In this document: piece after piece, positions 23,471 through 41,944 of the stretch
Layout: every line of letters starts with the position of its first letter
Position numbering within the stretch: the first letter of the stretch is position 1
Assembly: GCF_030265065.1 (NCBI RefSeq)
Contig: NC_080413.1
Location: 1,493,001-1,557,000 of the forward strand
Source of the DNA: Corythoichthys intestinalis
Lineage: Eukaryota > Chordata > Actinopteri > Syngnathiformes > Syngnathidae
Length of the DNA: 64,000 nucleotides
Direction of reading: 5' to 3'
Notes under the pieces: model-generated
What the model saw: the letters and a program-made list of their open reading frames with translations, nothing else
What the model was told of the DNA's origin: nothing
Database searches by the model: none
Made by a program: the position numbers and the translations under genes

Positions 23471-24687
23471 TAAATGTGCCTGGATTTAGGTTCCCACCGT
23501 CTTCTTTTACTGTTCCTCAATTAATTGCTTTCAGACATTTGCTTGTCCTTTTCTTCTCACGAGGAAGAATAAAGAACTTCAAATGCGGCTCCGAACTCTT
23601 CCTTGTGTTCCAAACCTCAACATGGCAACTTTTAGTCATTCTGATGGAAAAAAAGACCGCAAATAAGACAAAAGTTCAATGCGTTTGTACTTCAATAAAG
23701 GACAGAGCAACTGCTTGTGACTCGTGTTTTGCCCCCATTTCAATATGGCGACGCTTTGTTGTGGCTGGTGACATCATTAATGCCTGGATGTCCGACTGCG
23801 AGAATGTGTCTGGAGAAGAGAGACGAAGCGCGCGGATAACAAATGAGGTTGGAAAAACAGCTTGTTTTGGTGATTGCTTGTTCGGCGTGGTTGCGGCCAA
23901 CAGTAACCGTTAATCCTGCAATAAAAAAGTAGGTGAGACCAACTCTCCGTGCGTTCTCTATATCCAGTGCGATGCTAAATAGAGACCGTGCCGTCACGAT
24001 AGTCGTGGCTATGAACACCTTTCTCGTATCAACGACTCTACAGACGTGGCTATGTCTAAGCAGGTTTATTAACACTCAAAAGGGTGAAACTAAAGAAAAC
24101 AGACAAAACAACACAATCAAATTATGCACAATATATGAAATCGCATATGTACTGCCCTATCTGTAGCAAACTGCATATGAAAATATGAATAAACAATTAG
24201 CAGGGCGCCCGAGACGCCATTTTGCCGACCCTCTAACTCGTGGGTAATTAGCATATCACAAGTTTCATGCTAAGTAAATCTGTCTCACTTTTTTAGCACT
24301 GAAGTACACACAATTCACATATTTACGTTTTTAAACACATTTAAACAATACATACCGGCGATGCAACCTCAAATTCAAGGCAAAGTGGTCACAGAGATGG
24401 TGCGAACTGACTGCGGCCGTCGTCGTGTGATTCCCAACTGAACAACTACTGAACATCCGTGTGACAGTTTCTTTCAAATAAAGTGCACATGGGATGCAGT
24501 AAATTAAGGCGTCCACTAGATGATGCTAATAAGACGTAAAAGCAATAAAACTCAGGTATTCAATCACAAAACCCATCAATCTTTTATGCATAACAGAACA
24601 CCGACATTTTGATTGGGTGGGCACGACTCACATCTAGGTGGGCCGTGCCCACCCTGGCCCCCCCATAGATCCGGCCCCGCATCTTCT

Positions 24688-25380
24688 TGATAACAAAAAG
24701 AAAAAAACTGCTTTTTTGTCCAGGGCAAAAGGACAGATACCTGAGCACCATCTAGTGGCGGGCAGCGTGTGAGCACGCGCCTAGTGTCAACGAGAGCAGA
24801 AATAAATCAGAAGTGTTATGGCAAATTTGACTGATATGTTGATTGAAGAGGGAAAATGTTGTCGCCAAAAAGTAACGGGGTAAGAGTAGCGCTTCTTCAA
24901 AAATCTACTCAAAGTAAAAAGTAAGGCTTAATAAAAAGAAAGTACATTTTTCTCAAAAAGTTACTCATGAAACGAATTACTACCCACATCTGCATACAGT
25001 CAGTTTGTCACGCATGAAACCAAAGTTTACGAATACTTTTGTTTAAACGTACGTGTATGTCAAATTTAACGAAATAAAGTCATGTGCTCGTAGTTAACAT
25101 TGTATTGTTGATCAACTAAAATAATAATAACAGGAATTAATACTAATAGTATTCCAGTACCCTTTATCCTGCTCATTTGGCTTGTACCTTATTTATGCTA
25201 AGCTATGTTTAGCTCTCTTACTAAGACATGTTTGCGTTTGCGTTCAAACTTACAGTGGAAGGAAGACTCTAGATGGAATTGAGAGTTAAGTCTCTCGTTG
25301 TGGCCTTAGAATGGTTGCCAATTGTCTGTTATGAAACAACATCTGGGGCAGTTTTGTAAGACTTTTTGTTCTTTCTTCAA
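24688..25380. other. Intergenic DNA upstream of rrm2 copy 1
   Basis: AT-rich, no gene or recognised element. Confidence 0.4.
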
Positions 25381-25424
25381 ATTTGCGCGGAAACAGCTGA
25401 GGGACGTCCAGAAGTAAACTGCGC

Positions 25425-25616
25425 TCTGATTGGTCCGTCGATGGCGTCACAGTATGAGCTGCCCTCCTATTGGTTTGCACGTTTTGCGGCGCCAACCATT
25501 CAACAAAAAGCCGAGCGAGCAACTGGTGACAGTTTAGTCAGTCCTACGCTCGCTTTTCTTGACGCTCAGCTCGACTTTAGTTTTTTTTTTTTTAATTACC
25601 TCTTTGAAGTGTCGAA
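25425..25616 (+). promoter_or_regulatory. rrm2 copy 1 promoter with two CCAAT boxes and an E2F-like site
   Basis: Inverted CCAAT boxes (ATTGG) at 25429-25433 and 25469-25473 and an E2F-like GGCGCCAA at 25488-25495 lie within 190 bases of the start codon. Mammalian RRM2 promoters use NF-Y on CCAAT boxes and E2F for S-phase expression. The same order is seen before the second rrm2 (40279-40356). Confidence 0.65.
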
Positions 25617-27770
<2,154 letters not shown>

Positions 27771-27949
27771 ACAATCTGGAGATACCTCATGTTCGGTCAA
27801 GGACTAGACCAAGGACATTTTTTTTCAAGGATTTTTTTTTATTGTAAATATATATTTTTTGATGTATAAAAGGTGTTGATGTATTTAAATTTTGGTCATA
27901 TTTCACAATTAAAATTGTTGTAGAGGAAGTGCGTTTTTCCGTGACAACG

Positions 27950-30900
27950 TCACATGAGACAGACATCCGTCAGCGACAGGTCGCCCGTCACGCGCACCCC
28001 AGTGATGCTTCGCAAGTCCCGCACGCGGTATTTGTAATCCAGCCGGTGGACGCCATTGACAGCCACGCGAAAACGATCGGCTTCGCAGCGAATGATCACC
28101 TGGACGAGAACAAGATGGCGGTCAAAAATCAGTTGGAAAATGAAATGGGGAGGGGGGAATATATCAGCTTAATTTTTTAATTTTTTTTATTATTATGTTT
28201 TTTCACTTTTTACGTAAAATAAAATCTTGCATTTAGGGCTGCAGCTATCGATTAAAGTAACTAATTTATTCTAACATGTTCCCACAAAAAAAGGCTAAAT
28301 GTACCTAAAAACTACATTTCGAATGCATAAACAATCATATTAGCTCGAACAAAAAGTTATGTTGGTCTTAACAGAGTAAGTAGCTGGATCCAGCTATGTT
28401 AGATAAGGTATGTCATATTCACTGTTGCCACTAGAGGGCAGTGTTTCCACCCAAATCAATAAACCTAAACGCTTTCAAAACCATTACAACTAAAATCCTC
28501 GAAGCTGCAAAATAGGATTCAAGCCTTCTAATCGAATTATTCGAGTTCATCGATTAATCGTTGCATTAATTTTGTAATTTTCAAAATATTTGCCTATTTT
28601 GATTTTTTTTTTTTTTTTTTAAAGGGAGAAAACATGTACACTGCTGGCCAAAAGAATTGGCACCCCTGCAATTCTGTCAGATAATGCTCAATTTCTCCCA
28701 GAAAATGATTGCAATTACAAAGGCTTTGGTAGTAATATCTTCATTCATTTTGCTTGCAATGAAAAAAAAACAAGAGAATGGGGAAAATTTTTAAATCATC
28801 ATTTTACACAAAACTAAAAAAATATGGGCCAGACAAAAGTATTGGCACCCTTTGAAAAATCATGTAATGCTTCTTTAATTTGTGTAATTAACCCTTAAAT
28901 ACCTGCAATCATCAGAGAATCCCAAAATTTGAAAAATAAGGTCCTAATGAAACCTTTTTTTTCCAAATTTGTAAAAAAAAAAAAGTCAAAATAAATGTAA
29001 TAAGCGCTGTAATATCTATAACCCTTGCAAAATCCTGTTTTGTTTTCCTCATGGATCCTGCAGATGCACATGCTGACTTGCAAACATTTTTTTTTCCACT
29101 CTGTGGCCATCCCTCCCAGTTCAAATGGATTGGACGTCTACTAGTGATCAACTCATTCCAATTCACAGAAGTTTGATTTTCTGTTTATTAGTTGTTTGTA
29201 GAATATCCTAGAATGATTTCCTGACCAATGTATCGATAATCATTGTATCGCCATATCGTCAGGTCATCGTTATCGTCATCGTGAGCTTTGTATCGCAAAT
29301 CGTATCTTATCGTGAGGTAACAAGAGATTCCCACTCTTATTAAGAGGGGTTTTGATATAAAATTTCTAAAACTTGTACTAACATTTATCTTTTAAGAACT
29401 ACAAGTCTTTCGATCCATGGATCGTTTTAAGAGAATGTTAATAATGTTAATGTTGATTTATTGTTATAGTAAACTAATACAGTACTTATGTACCGTATGT
29501 TGAATGTATATATCCGTCGTGTCTTATCTTTCCATTCTAACAATAATTTACAGAAAAATATGGCATATTTTATAGATGGTTTGAATTGTGATTAATTAAT
29601 TTTTAAGCTGTAATTAACTCAATTAAAAATTTTAATCGTTTGACAACCCCTAATAATTTTACATGACATTAATTACAAAAAATCATTGGCGATAACTGAC
29701 CTCAAAGTAGAGGCCTGGCCCAAAAGGGAAGTGCTCTCCTTGTCGCTCCTCGTCACCCCAGGAACCGGACAGGAAGGAGTTCAGCACCATCACCTTGCTT
29801 TTGAAGCGAGGGTTGAAATGCAGCGCCGTGCCACTGCCGCCGTCCAACAGCAGGTTGGCGGCAAAACTGCAACGCAAAAGACAACGGCGTCTTGTTGAGG
29901 CAACAGTTCGCTCCGCACGAGGCGAAGGCGGTCCGCTACCTCTCCGCCTCCTGATGGGCTTGTCCTCTGATGACCACGGCGACATTGGGGCGGAGGCCGC
30001 CGATCAGCTCGCCTCGGAATCCGCCGCGCTGCAAACAAAAAGAGGGGGATTTGAGATATTGACTAATGTGAATGGTCAACTTCATTCAGCGCCAGTGAAA
30101 CCGCTCGACGTCAGAGTCAAAAGGAATTGGACGTCTAGCGTCATCGATGGCGGGCGACGAGTTAACGGGGAAGTGAGTGAAAATATACAGGAAGTCACCC
30201 GAAGGGAATGTCGTTTTCTCATCCAAAAATGGAGTCACCTGATCTGCCGACATGACGAGCGGGCGCAACTCCTTCTCGCTCCGTTCGTCCGTCGGCAAAA
30301 GCGCCGGGACGCTCGCGGCCGACGGCAGAACGGCCACGGCGTGGATCTGGACCTTCCCCGAAATGGCCAGCGTATCGGCGCGCTCCAACGGCAGCCGATG
30401 TTTGTACTCCAACAGGTGAGCGCCGTTGAGCGCCACCTGCGGGGGACGGAGGGCGTTACTCTCAGTCAATTTTGAACGCCGCCGACGTTCACCCTCACCT
30501 TGAAGCGGTCGCTAAAGACAAGGATGACCAGCTCGAAGTCGGCGTTGCCGGCGAAGGGCATGCGTTGGAGGATCTCCTCTTGACCCCAGCGACCTTCTTG
30601 CAGCGTGTTACACACCACGTGACCTTTCTTCACACGCGGGTTGAAGTGGAAAAGCACGTCGGCGCGCGGCGACACGCTGCTGCCACACGTCAGGTCCACC
30701 TGGAACCTGTCCGCATCCGGTCACCCAGCGGAACCGGAACGTCGGTATACGGCGACCCCTAATCTGACCTGTCGGCGCCGGAAGGCAGCCGGCCTTCCAC
30801 GAGGATGGTCTCGCCGGGAAGAAGTCCGCCTCGGATGGTCCACGAGAAGGGAACCGCCTGAGGAGAAGCAAGGAGATTTGTTTTAACACATTTGTTTGAC

Positions 30901-33900
30901 GATCCATCACAACAGAACAAGCTAGCCTCGCATAGCCGAGCCTATTGTTAGCTTTTTGCCATGTTTGTCAATCTGTTGGTCAAAGTTGAATCGTTTACAG
31001 ACCTAAAAAAAACCCAAAAACATTCATTCATTTACTGCAAACCCTCCCACTTCAAATGGATTGGACTTCCAGCACAGCCAGTGGCAGCTAATGAGATCAC
31101 ATTCTCTGAACAAGATGATAAAAACATTTCAATTGACAGCACAAGGAGGTGATGAGACAAACGTACAGTGGGGCAAACAAGTATTTAGTCAACCACCAAT
31201 TGTGCAAGTTCTCCTACTTGAAAAGATTAGAGAGGCCTGTAATTATCAACATGGGTAAACCTCAACCATGAGAGAGAGAATGTGGAAAAAAAAACAGAAA
31301 ATCCCATTGTTTGATTTTTAAAGAATTTATTTCCAAATTAGAGTGGAAAATAAGTATTTGGTCACCTACAAACAAGCAAGATTTCTGGCTGTCAAAGAGG
31401 TCCAACAAGGCTCCACTCGTTGCCTGTATTAATGGCACCTGTTTTAACTTGTTAATTCTCGTTATAAAAGACGCCTGTCCACAACTTCAGTCAGTCACAC
31501 TCCAAACTCCACTACGGCCACGACCAAAGAGCTGTCGAAGGACACCAGAGAGAAAATTGTAGACCTGCACCAGGCTGGGAAGACTGAATCTGCAATGGGT
31601 AAAACGCTTGGTGTAAAGCAGGGGTGTCCAAACTTTTTGCAAAGGGGGCCAGATTTGGTGTGGTAAAAATGTGGGGGGCCGACCTTGGCTGACGTCCTTA
31701 GAACAATATATTTAGGCAAATTTTAGCAAGCCATTTTGTGTGTCACATTTGCTTTATTATTTTTCTAAATAATTTCAACAATCTCGCAACTAGCCTGTGT
31801 GGCGTTCTCTTTCGACTCTCGGGCTCTTGCGAGCAAACTTTAAGTTGCTTCAGTTTCTCTTCCCTGTAATCTTGTCGTACATGTCAGTGTGTCTTGTTTG
31901 GTAAAATTGCCTCACATTGAACTCTTTAAAAAACAGCGACTGTCTCTTTGCAAATGAGGCAGACACAGTTGTTGCGTATTTTAGTAACGAACTAGTCAAC
32001 TTTCCACCTATCCTTGTAGCGTCGGCCAACGCAGTCAACTTTTTTTTTTTTTTGTTGATTATCACCATTTTAGAAAATTGTAAGTAAAGGGTCACAAGGG
32101 GTTGCGTGTAAGCTACTTCATATGCTGGTAGCAGTGCTGCTGACCAATTCATTAAGTCTGTGTGCGGGCCAGACGTTATTGAATTTATGACAGAGGCTGG
32201 GGGCCGGATGAAATTTGACCACGGGCCGCATTTGGCCCCCGGGCCGGACTTTGGACATGTCTGGTGTAAAGAAATCAACTGTGGGAGCAATTATTAGAAA
32301 ATGTAAGACATACAAGACCACTGATAATCTCCCTCCAGCTGGGGCTCCATGCAAGATCTCACCCCGTGGCGTCAACAAGATAACAAGAACGGTGAGCAAA
32401 AATCCCAGAACCTCACGGGGGGACCTAGTGAATGACCTACAGAGAGCTGGGACCATAGTAACAAAGGCTAGTATCAGTAACACAATGCCCCGCCAGGGAC
32501 TCAAATCCTACACTGCCAGACGTGTCCCCCTGCTGAGGCCAGTACACGTCCAGGCCCATCTGCAGTTCGCTAGAGAGCATTTTGATGATCCAGAAGAGAA
32601 CTGGGAGAATGTGTTATGGTCAGATGAAACCAAAATAGAACTTTTTGCTAGAAACACAGGTTCTCGTGTTTGGAGGAAAAAGAATACTGAATTGCATCCG
32701 AAGAACACCATACCCGCTGTGAAGCATGGGGGTGGAAACATCATGCCTTAGGGCTGTTTTTCTGCAAAGGGACCAGGACGACTGATCCGTGTAAAGGAAA
32801 GAATGAATGGGGCCATGTATGGAAAGATTTAGATTGAAAATCTCCTTCCGTCAGCAAGGGCATTGAAGATGAGACGTGGCTGGGTCTTTTGGCATGACAA
32901 TGATCCAAAACACACAGCCAGGGCAACAAAGGAGTGGCTTCGTAAGAAGCTTTTCAAGGTCCTGGAGTGGCCCAGCCAGTCTCCAGATCTCAACCCCATA
33001 GAAAATCTGTGGAGGGTGCTGAAAAAAAAAAGCAATCAGATCGGGAAATATCAGGATCGGCAGATACTCAAACTAAAACGATCGGGATCGGATCGGGAGC
33101 AAAAAAACATGATCGGAACAACCCTAGTCAACATTGTTCACATCCTTAAGTTTGCTCACATATCTGTCCTTCGCCGTGGTAACAAGTTTGTCTCTATATC
33201 GAACTGGCAAGTTTTTCTTACTTTTTCCCCATCTTTGGCACTCGTAGTTGAACTGTATTTGCCGTTTTAAGTTTAAATGTCCTGTGATGCAGACGTGCTT
33301 CCAATATGGCTGCGTTGTCGCAAATCTCGCATGATCCCGTGTTGCTGTGACGTAAACGCTCGAGCCTAATAGGGGACAAACGTTGGCGTGTCCTCCCTTA
33401 GCAACAGTAGCTAACGTCGTGAATATTAATGAGCGGAAGTGACGTGTTGCTTGCGGTACGCCATTGAACGGGAAAGTGATTCCAGGGTGGTTTTCATCTA
33501 CGAGACTCGCCCGAAAACACTCATAAGACTGAATCAGTGGACTGAAGAAATAAATGATTACATCGGTGGAAACGGATGACAAAAGCACCATATTAGACTT
33601 GTAGTTGTAAGCACTCCACGGTTATGACAGTTGCTGTCATATTGTCGGAATCAAAGCACAGTATACCGGAACTGCGTTCCTGACCTGAATCTTATACCAG
33701 ACATGCGTTCCTAACCGTTCTGGCCCATTTTCACCCCTGGTGGGATCACAATAAAAAGTGGCAGAATAACGCAGTTCATTCACATTGTTATACATTAGAT
33801 AGTGGCATACGTTTATTTAGAATAGATACAAATACGACACAACCACCCCCAAGAAATTATACGTATAAAATATTTCACAAACCTTTCCTTACTTTTATTC

Positions 33901-34706
33901 GGCTCAATTATTTCCATCTTATGATTTTGAAAACCCTTATAGTATGCAATAAACAATACCCCTGTTCCCAAGCACTGTGCTTACTGTACTATTTGCAAAA
34001 AACTAACTATACAGAGTTACTCCCCGACATCTAGGACGAGCCACTAACAAAATTAGCACTGTCGTGTATTACAAATACTGCTTTGAACACGTCTTCACAG
34101 GCAAAGCAATGACACGGGCTTAAAAAGGTCAACTTTAACTGTGTAAACCACACTTAATGACGACACGATCTCACAGTTGAAATAGACATCCACTTAATTC
34201 TAATGAAGATATGTGGCTTCTGAGGCAATTTGACAACTTTAGTTTTAAAAAGAAACATGCACTGTTTATCCAGTAGATGGAGCTCTTGCAGCCTCGGTTT
34301 TTCCATCCCTACTCGTGTGTGTTAATCTGACGTTCGTCGATTGTTTTCTCCTTGGAGATGATGCGAGGACTCTTGGCCTGGCTTTTTTTTTTTCTAACAA
34401 AACAAGGGAGTTTGATAATAGTCTTAATATTTTGGTAATCGAAGCACCGTACAGGATCGTTCCTGTCCTGAATCTTTTACCGTTGGGGGCGTACCGGCCC
34501 ACTTTCACACCTGCACTTAAAACTATCCCATTGTTTTCCCTTCCATGTAGCGAAACTAGTGTTTTTTTTTTTTTTTTAAACATGGCGTCGAATATGTTCA
34601 AACAGACTTAAAGGCTGCTTCGGCTTGGTTACATGTAATTAGTACACGAGAAAAAGCGCAAACTCACCGGCTTGACAAACGTTTGTCTACTTTGACAAGT
34701 GGACAT
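27950..34706 (-). CDS. lgals8: Galectin-8, tandem-repeat galectin
   Basis: Seven coding exons on minus: 34706-34668, 30857-30769, 30706-30499, 30436-30239, 30028-29940, 29866-29701 and 28099-27950, giving 312 residues (human isoform 317). Exon 1 encodes only [13 protein letters not shown] and ends in a clean donor whose phase fits exon 2. The N-terminal CRD has HFNPR (63-67), VVCN (73-76) and WGQEE (83-87). R57 sits where human galectin-8 has Arg59, the residue behind its preference for sialylated or sulfated glycans. A linker of about 35 residues follows (exon 4). The C-terminal CRD has HFNPR (224-228), LNSF, WGDEER (244-249) and ends [12 protein letters not shown]. Galectin-8 is secreted without signal peptide and also senses damaged endosomes. 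The gene ends tail-to-tail with rrm2 copy 1, 180 bases apart. Intron 1 (3.8 kb) is filled with transposons. Confidence 0.92.
28234..28568 (+). mobile_element. hAT-like MITE, TAGGGCTGCAGCTATCGATT family
   Basis: Left end TAGGGCTGCAGCTATCGATT; right end ATCGATTAATCGTTGCATTA is eroded. A better preserved copy is at 61984-62527. In the last intron of lgals8. Confidence 0.65.
28634..28890 (+). mobile_element. Terminal fragment of a Tc1-like transposon
   Basis: Begins ACACTGCTGGCCAAAAGAAT, followed by TGGCACCCCTGCAATTCTGT, a typical Tc1 terminal repeat, and includes the echo AGACAAAAGTATTGGCACCC. No transposase part. In the last intron of lgals8. Confidence 0.6.
29105..29652. repeat. Two repeat fragments: TATCG-rich repeat then half a hAT MITE
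   Basis: 29105-29335 matches the right part of the repeat at 13537-14110. 29337-29652 is half of a TAGGGCTGTCAAA-family MITE, from TAAGAGGGGTTTTGATATAA to TCGTTTGACAACCCCTA. Confidence 0.6.
31166..33033 (+). mobile_element. Tc1-like transposon, 3' truncated, in lgals8 intron 1
   Basis: Left end CAGTGGGGCAAACAAGTATT next to TA (31164-31165). Transposase text is clear: [20 protein letters not shown] near 31525, then after an inserted element [32 protein letters not shown] near 32610-32650, [15 protein letters not shown] near 32895 and [16 protein letters not shown] to about 33025. In-frame stops and loss of the right terminal repeat show it is inactive. A hAT MITE (31619-32263) sits between the first two transposase blocks. 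Confidence 0.88.
31619..32263 (+). mobile_element. hAT-type MITE inserted in the Tc1 element
   Basis: Ends CAGGGGTGTCCAAACTTTTT and GGACTTTGGACATGTCTG. Exact 8-base duplication GTGTAAAG on both sides (31611-31618, 32264-32271). Contains GGGGGCCAGATTTGG and GGCCGCATTTGGCCCCCGGG, typical of a widespread vertebrate hAT MITE. Confidence 0.9.
33034..33126 (-). repeat. End fragment of a GATCGG-rich repeat
   Basis: ATCAGATCGGGAAATATCAG through GGAACAACCCTAGT; the end CCCTAG and GATCGG content resemble one terminus of another hAT-like fish repeat. It truncates the Tc1 element at its left. Confidence 0.45.
33127..34660. other. lgals8 intron 1, left part, nothing recognised
   Basis: Ordinary intron sequence with short open frames that lack family motifs. 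Confidence 0.4.
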
Positions 34707-34810
34707 TTTCTTTCTCGCGACGAAGTAACTTCCTACTTCCGGGTACACCACGTGATTTGAGGAGCGCATGAACTGGCTATCACGTGACGTCAGGGATTTG
34801 TCTGCTTGTC
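34707..34810 (-). promoter_or_regulatory. lgals8 promoter region with E-boxes and an ETS site
   Basis: Just upstream of the lgals8 start codon: CTACTTCCGGG (ETS-type GGAA core on minus), CCACGTGATT (E-box CACGTG) and TATCACGTGACGTCAGG (E-box joined to a CRE-like TGACGTCA). A CACGTGAC box could respond to the TFEB/MITF/USF group, which would suit a lysosome-damage sensor; inference only. Confidence 0.45.
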
Positions 34811-34997
34811 GCTAGTCTTTCTACTTGAATTCCCCTTCTATTTTGAAAGTGTATCGTCTATTGTGCGTGATTTTATTACCTGTATCCGTTCATTTCATTA
34901 AACAACTCTTGTTCCATTTTCACTTCACAAGTGGCAGCCTAAATTCAATTTTTACCCTCCACAAAATGGCCCAAACTCCCAAAAAACATGGCACGAG

Positions 34998-35915
34998 CAG
35001 TGTTGTTAATAACGGCGTTATTTTCTTCAGTAGTGAGTAATCTAATTAATTACTTTTCTCATCTTGGCAACGCCGTTACCGTTACTGAGGCGGAAAAGGC
35101 GTGCGTTACTATGTCGGACTCACGGAGACGAGAGAGCAGCACAGGAGTGGGGAAGAGGCAAGGGAGGGTGACGCCGTTGCAAACGCGACGCGACTATGCG
35201 AGGTGACTCCAGTAATACCTGACTGTAGCCGATAGCCTACAAACTACGCCTACATGATGCTTCGGTAGATATCACATATATACAGAACTAGATGCAAATG
35301 AAAGACACAGCTGCATTAGCAACATATATAATAAAGAACAAGATGTGTAAGTAAACAGCCGCCATCTTAAAGCAGTAGACCTCTCAGGAAGGCTATGTTG
35401 TGGAGAACCTTCGTAGCGAACGTAGGTACCTTTTTATCTAAAATGCTCCTAAATCGGCAAAATCTTGACTTAAATCTATCTTAAAATGATGAAATCGTTT
35501 TAAAACTTACACATGTCGAAAGTAGACAGAAGGGAACTAATGCAATAGCGGGAGCAATTTTAACAACTTTAACGGTTAATTCACAACAATAAATGACTTC
35601 CTCACATAGTAAAGGTTACTATCTAGTTATCGCAATATCCGCAATAGCCCTGTGTCTACTTATATTTAGGGTAAAGAATTGGGCTAGGGCCAATTGTCCC
35701 ATAAAAAAAAAAAAACTTTAGTCTTCACATTGTGTGACCAGTTTATATATTTTTTTTTGGGGGGGGAGAAAAAAACATGAAAATTATCACCAGTTACTTT
35801 GCCAAGTAACTAATTACGCTTACATTCAGGTAACTGAGTTACTAACGCAATTACTTTTTGGGAGAAGTAATTTGTAACTAATTAATTACCTTTTGAAATA
35901 AGATTAACAACACTG
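34998..35915. mobile_element. hAT-type non-autonomous element, CAGTGTTG ends
   Basis: Ends CAGTGTTGTTAATAACGGCG and AAGATTAACAACACTG. Exact 8-base duplication GGCACGAG at 34990-34997 and 35916-35923. 918 bp without a recognisable transposase. Related sequence near 59719-60360 carries a BED-finger exon. Confidence 0.9.
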
Positions 35916-36092
35916 GGCACGAGTTTGTCAAATGTGAAATCACATTTCCAGGACTGCTAAAACGGAGACTTTAATTCTCACACAAATGTACAAAGAGCAA
36001 CCTTAAAAGAATTAATTTAAATAAACTGTACAAACAAGTTTTGTGCGTCCCAAAATGTGTAAACGATGACGTGCGCGTTATCTCCGGCCCGT

Positions 36093-40168
<4,076 letters not shown>

Positions 40169-40420
40169 TTTCACAGTTGAAATAAATTTAAAAGAAAAAA
40201 AGGTAAGAGAGAGCACAATGCAGACTGAGCGTCGATAATGAGTGTTGCCGCTTGCTAGCTGTGCTTTTTGTTGAAACGTTGGCGCCGGAAACAGCGCGAA
40301 CCAATAGGAGGGCAGCTCCTCCTGTCTCTGACGAGTGACGCCAAAGAATGACCAATCAGAGCGCTGTTGACTCCTGGGCACCACCCAGCCGGTCTCGCGG
40401 CAAATTTGAACAAACAAAAA
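40169..40420 (-). promoter_or_regulatory. rrm2 copy 2 promoter
   Basis: TTGGCGCC (E2F-like) at 40279-40286 and CCAAT boxes at 40301-40305 and 40352-40356, in the same order and spacing as before copy 1. Similarity to the copy 1 promoter runs to about 40410. Confidence 0.65.
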
Positions 40421-40721
40421 AAAAAAGTGTTACAAAACTGCGTCAGAAATGTTGTTTCAAAACCCTTGCCGGTCATTTCAAGTCCATACATGGCACGGAA
40501 GATAATTGATATAAAAAATATTGGAAGGACCAAACAAAAATAAATGAGACCAATGATTATTACGATCGAGATCGTTATTAGTAATGCATTTCTGCTTTTG
40601 GCCACATGATGTCTGTCTTTAGTTCTCCCCCCAGCCACTCGGTCAAACCCCATTCAGATGCATTACGTAATGCTTTTTATCGGCAAAGGGCGAGAACGAA
40701 AAGTGGTATTTGTTTTTTCAT

Positions 40722-41110
40722 GTGGCAAAATGGATTTTGCTATGTGGCAATTTTTTGTTATGTGGATTTTTTTTGCCATGTGGCAAAATTGATTTTACAT
40801 GTGGCATTTTTTTTTGTAAGTGGCATTTTTTGGGGTGTATGGTATTTTTGCAGGTCATGCACGTCCAAGCCATTGACGGCTATGCATGTCCAAATTTTCC
40901 ATACATATTAAATGGCAGAAAAAACATGTGTGGCTGTGATTTTTGACCATTGACTAAAATACATAGTCAAAAATGGCAGAAAAAACATGTGTGGCTGTGA
41001 TTTTTGACCATTGACTAAAATACATAGTCAAAAATCACAGCCACACATTTTTTTCTGCCATTTAAAATGAATGGAAAATTTGGACGTGCATAGCCATCAA
41101 TGGCATAGCC
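40722..41110. repeat. Short GCCATGTGGCAAAAT array with stem-loop tail
   Basis: 40722-40850 has four to five units of the TGCCATGTGGCAAAATTGAT type. The tail 40850-41110 has TTGACGGCTATGCATGTCCA and a large inverted repeat (ACATGTGTGGCTGTGATTTT against AAAATCACAGCCACACAT). The same array-plus-tail layout is at 46498-48310. Confidence 0.65.
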
Positions 41111-41940
41111 TTACCTGGGTGCCAGTTGAATGTCAATGAGCTCTAATGGTAAGTGTATATTCAAAAATCACAGCCACACATGTTTTTTTTTACAGCAGTT
41201 ATGTAACATATTTTTGTATTTGAAGTACCTTTTTTGTTCAATTTTCACACTACTTTCCGTACGGGACAAAACTTTTGTCTAACCAAAGTTTGACTTTTAT
41301 GTCTTCATTAAATGATAAATCTTTTTTTCAGTGAAACAAATATATTTTTTGTACATTCATCATTTGGGAAGGTCTTAGCTTTCATATGAGCCATTTCTGA
41401 AACCAATTGAATAATTAAAAGTCAGGTTATTAGCAATTATTTCCACAAAATGGATAAGCGTTACAAGACTTATGTCAGGGACTATAGATGGGACCATTTC
41501 GTCTCAACAAAACAAGCTCAGGCCTCCCACTGATTCAACGGGTGAGTTACATTTTCCCTGCACTTAACACTATGGCGCTAAAAACAAAGGTTATTTTATA
41601 TTTGCTGTATTTTTCTGCCACACATTGGTGGTGTTCTGACAAATTTTCCATGCGCTCAACGTTAAAAATGGTCCAGAAGAACGCTCCAGCCGGTCGCCTT
41701 CGCTGATCCACGGCCCGTGGCGTAGAGCCACTCCACTTCGATTAGTAGGACCTCGGGAGGTCTCAAAAATGTTCTCTGCAATTCCATTCTCCTGCTCTGG
41801 CAGGGTTAGGGTTAGGGTTTAGACGGTATAGGCGGACCAGAAATGCCTAAAAAAAAAAAAAAAAAAAAAAAAACAAGTGGTCAGACGAGAATTACAAGCG
41901 AAACGAGACGTCGATGTCTTACCGGATTTTCATAAAAGAT
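41111..41940. other. Intergenic DNA, nothing firm
   Basis: AT-rich with short frames; contains a poly(A) run at about 41849-41872. No gene recognised. Confidence 0.4.
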
Positions 41941-41944
41941 TTGT

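Larger units (their letters stand above)
19774..24679. mobile_element. hAT-type element, 4.9 kb, with inner insertions
   Basis: Ends CAGGCCCGGATCTAGG and CATAGATCCGGCCCCG form an inverted pair, and exact 8-base duplications CATCTTCT flank them (19766-19773, 24680-24687). It carries an inner repeat (about 20197-21541) and a complete-ended Tc1 copy (22005-23470). No hAT transposase was recognised, so it is non-autonomous or decayed. Confidence 0.8.

Noticed and set aside
41803-41822. GGGTTAGGGTTAGGG, telomere-like
   Set aside because: Only about two to three units; too short to call an interstitial telomere.
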